Shown here piece after piece: positions 63,861 through 64,000 of a stretch of 64,000 nt of DNA. The position numbers and the translations under genes are program-made. Position 1 is the first letter of the stretch. Each line of letters opens with the position of its first letter. The notes beneath the pieces were generated by a model, which saw only the letters and a list, made by a program, of their open reading frames with translations, was not told the origin of the DNA and made no database searches. The DNA is from a virus: IMG/VR virus record IMGVR_UViG_3300027714_000004, positions 62,001 through 126,000 of that record; one strand, written 5' to 3'.

Positions 63861-64000
63861 ATGAGTCGTAAGCAGTGGATGGATAATGCATTCTGGGAAA
63901 CGGATGAAAAGAAAGAACTGAACTGTATCCTAGAACTTGAAGATGATGTTGGTCGTGTAACACGTCAACAGATGCTTTTACACCGAACTAACAAAGATGG
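63861..64000 (+). CDS. 5' part of an unidentified gene
   Basis: ATG with TGGAGA ribosome binding site. The open frame runs past the window edge (MSRKQWMDNAFWETDEKK... RVTRQQM). The start resembles a small conserved marine-phage protein beginning MxKKxWMxNAxWExxExK, with unknown function. Confidence 0.65.
   Translation, partial: MSRKQWMDNAFWETDEKKELNCILELEDDVGRVTRQQMLLHRTNKD

Overview
The window is a 64 kb stretch of a T4-type contractile-tailed phage, most like the marine T4-like (cyanophage-style) group. The evidence is a collinear set of T4-type genes that can be recognised by sequence: gp33, gp32, gp4, gp26, gp29-like tape measure, gp48, gp53, a gp27-like hub, a gp5-like spike, gp25, gp6 and gp8. 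Class Ia ribonucleotide reductase genes and about ten T4-type late promoters (TATAAATA) support this. Early and middle genes carry consensus sigma70 promoters (TTGACA, 17 bp, TATAAT), so the phage probably uses the host RNA polymerase. The host cannot be determined from the window; a marine proteobacterium is a guess. I saw no tRNA or rRNA gene, CRISPR array, insertion sequence or integrase. No gene-free stretch exceeds 300 bp.

Layout. (1) 1-4.4 kb: nucleotide metabolism, with nrdA carrying an internal glutaredoxin domain, nrdB, a tiny zinc-ribbon ORF and a GIY-YIG-like gene. (2) 4.4-8.5 kb and 22.6-28.7 kb: two blocks of small early accessory genes. Most transcription units start with a near-identical promoter-leader cassette (TATAATAGCTAC... 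then a GAGAGA ribosome binding site). Recognisable members are a DUF932 protein, two zincin metallopeptidases, a MazG-like enzyme and a Lys-rich histone-H1-like protein. (3) 8.5-19.3 kb: lysozyme, a 3-TM holin-like protein, another MazG-like protein, a nuclease, and an island for sugar or surface modification (two DxD glycosyltransferases, a GT-B-like transferase, a NodU/CmcH-type carbamoyltransferase, a radical SAM/SPASM enzyme, a sialyltransferase-like Rossmann protein and a HAD nucleotidase). (4) 19.3-22.5 kb: two leftward late genes and several small rightward genes. (5) 28.9-31 kb: gp33 and gp32 with small conserved genes. (6) 31-35.8 kb, leftward: gp4, a sulfotransferase-like ORF, a conserved virion protein, a tube-like protein, the gp26-type chaperone with a probable -1 frameshift extension, and the tape measure. 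(7) 35.8-63.8 kb, rightward: the baseplate and a very large tail-fibre region.

How the parts work together. Overlapping divergent late promoters at 35.79-35.81 kb drive the tape-measure/head-completion operon leftward and the baseplate operon rightward. The fibre region holds two related modules, each with a gpJ-like fibre, DUF6453-like small proteins, a tail-fibre chaperone and a giant aromatic tetrapeptide-repeat protein. They flank gp8 and a 1770-aa DUF4815-type protein. The modification island may supply host-surface or virion glycans, but its substrate is unknown.

The most unusual points are: the two giant proteins with an aromatic residue every fourth position over hundreds of residues; a T TTT TTT slippery site with a downstream 9-bp stem at the end of the gp26-like gene; the multi-copy promoter-leader cassette; an AT-rich palindrome placed exactly one base upstream of three -35 boxes; and two places where an SD-sequestering hairpin spans an internal promoter, so that only transcripts starting at that promoter would be freely translated, as known for T4 gene e.
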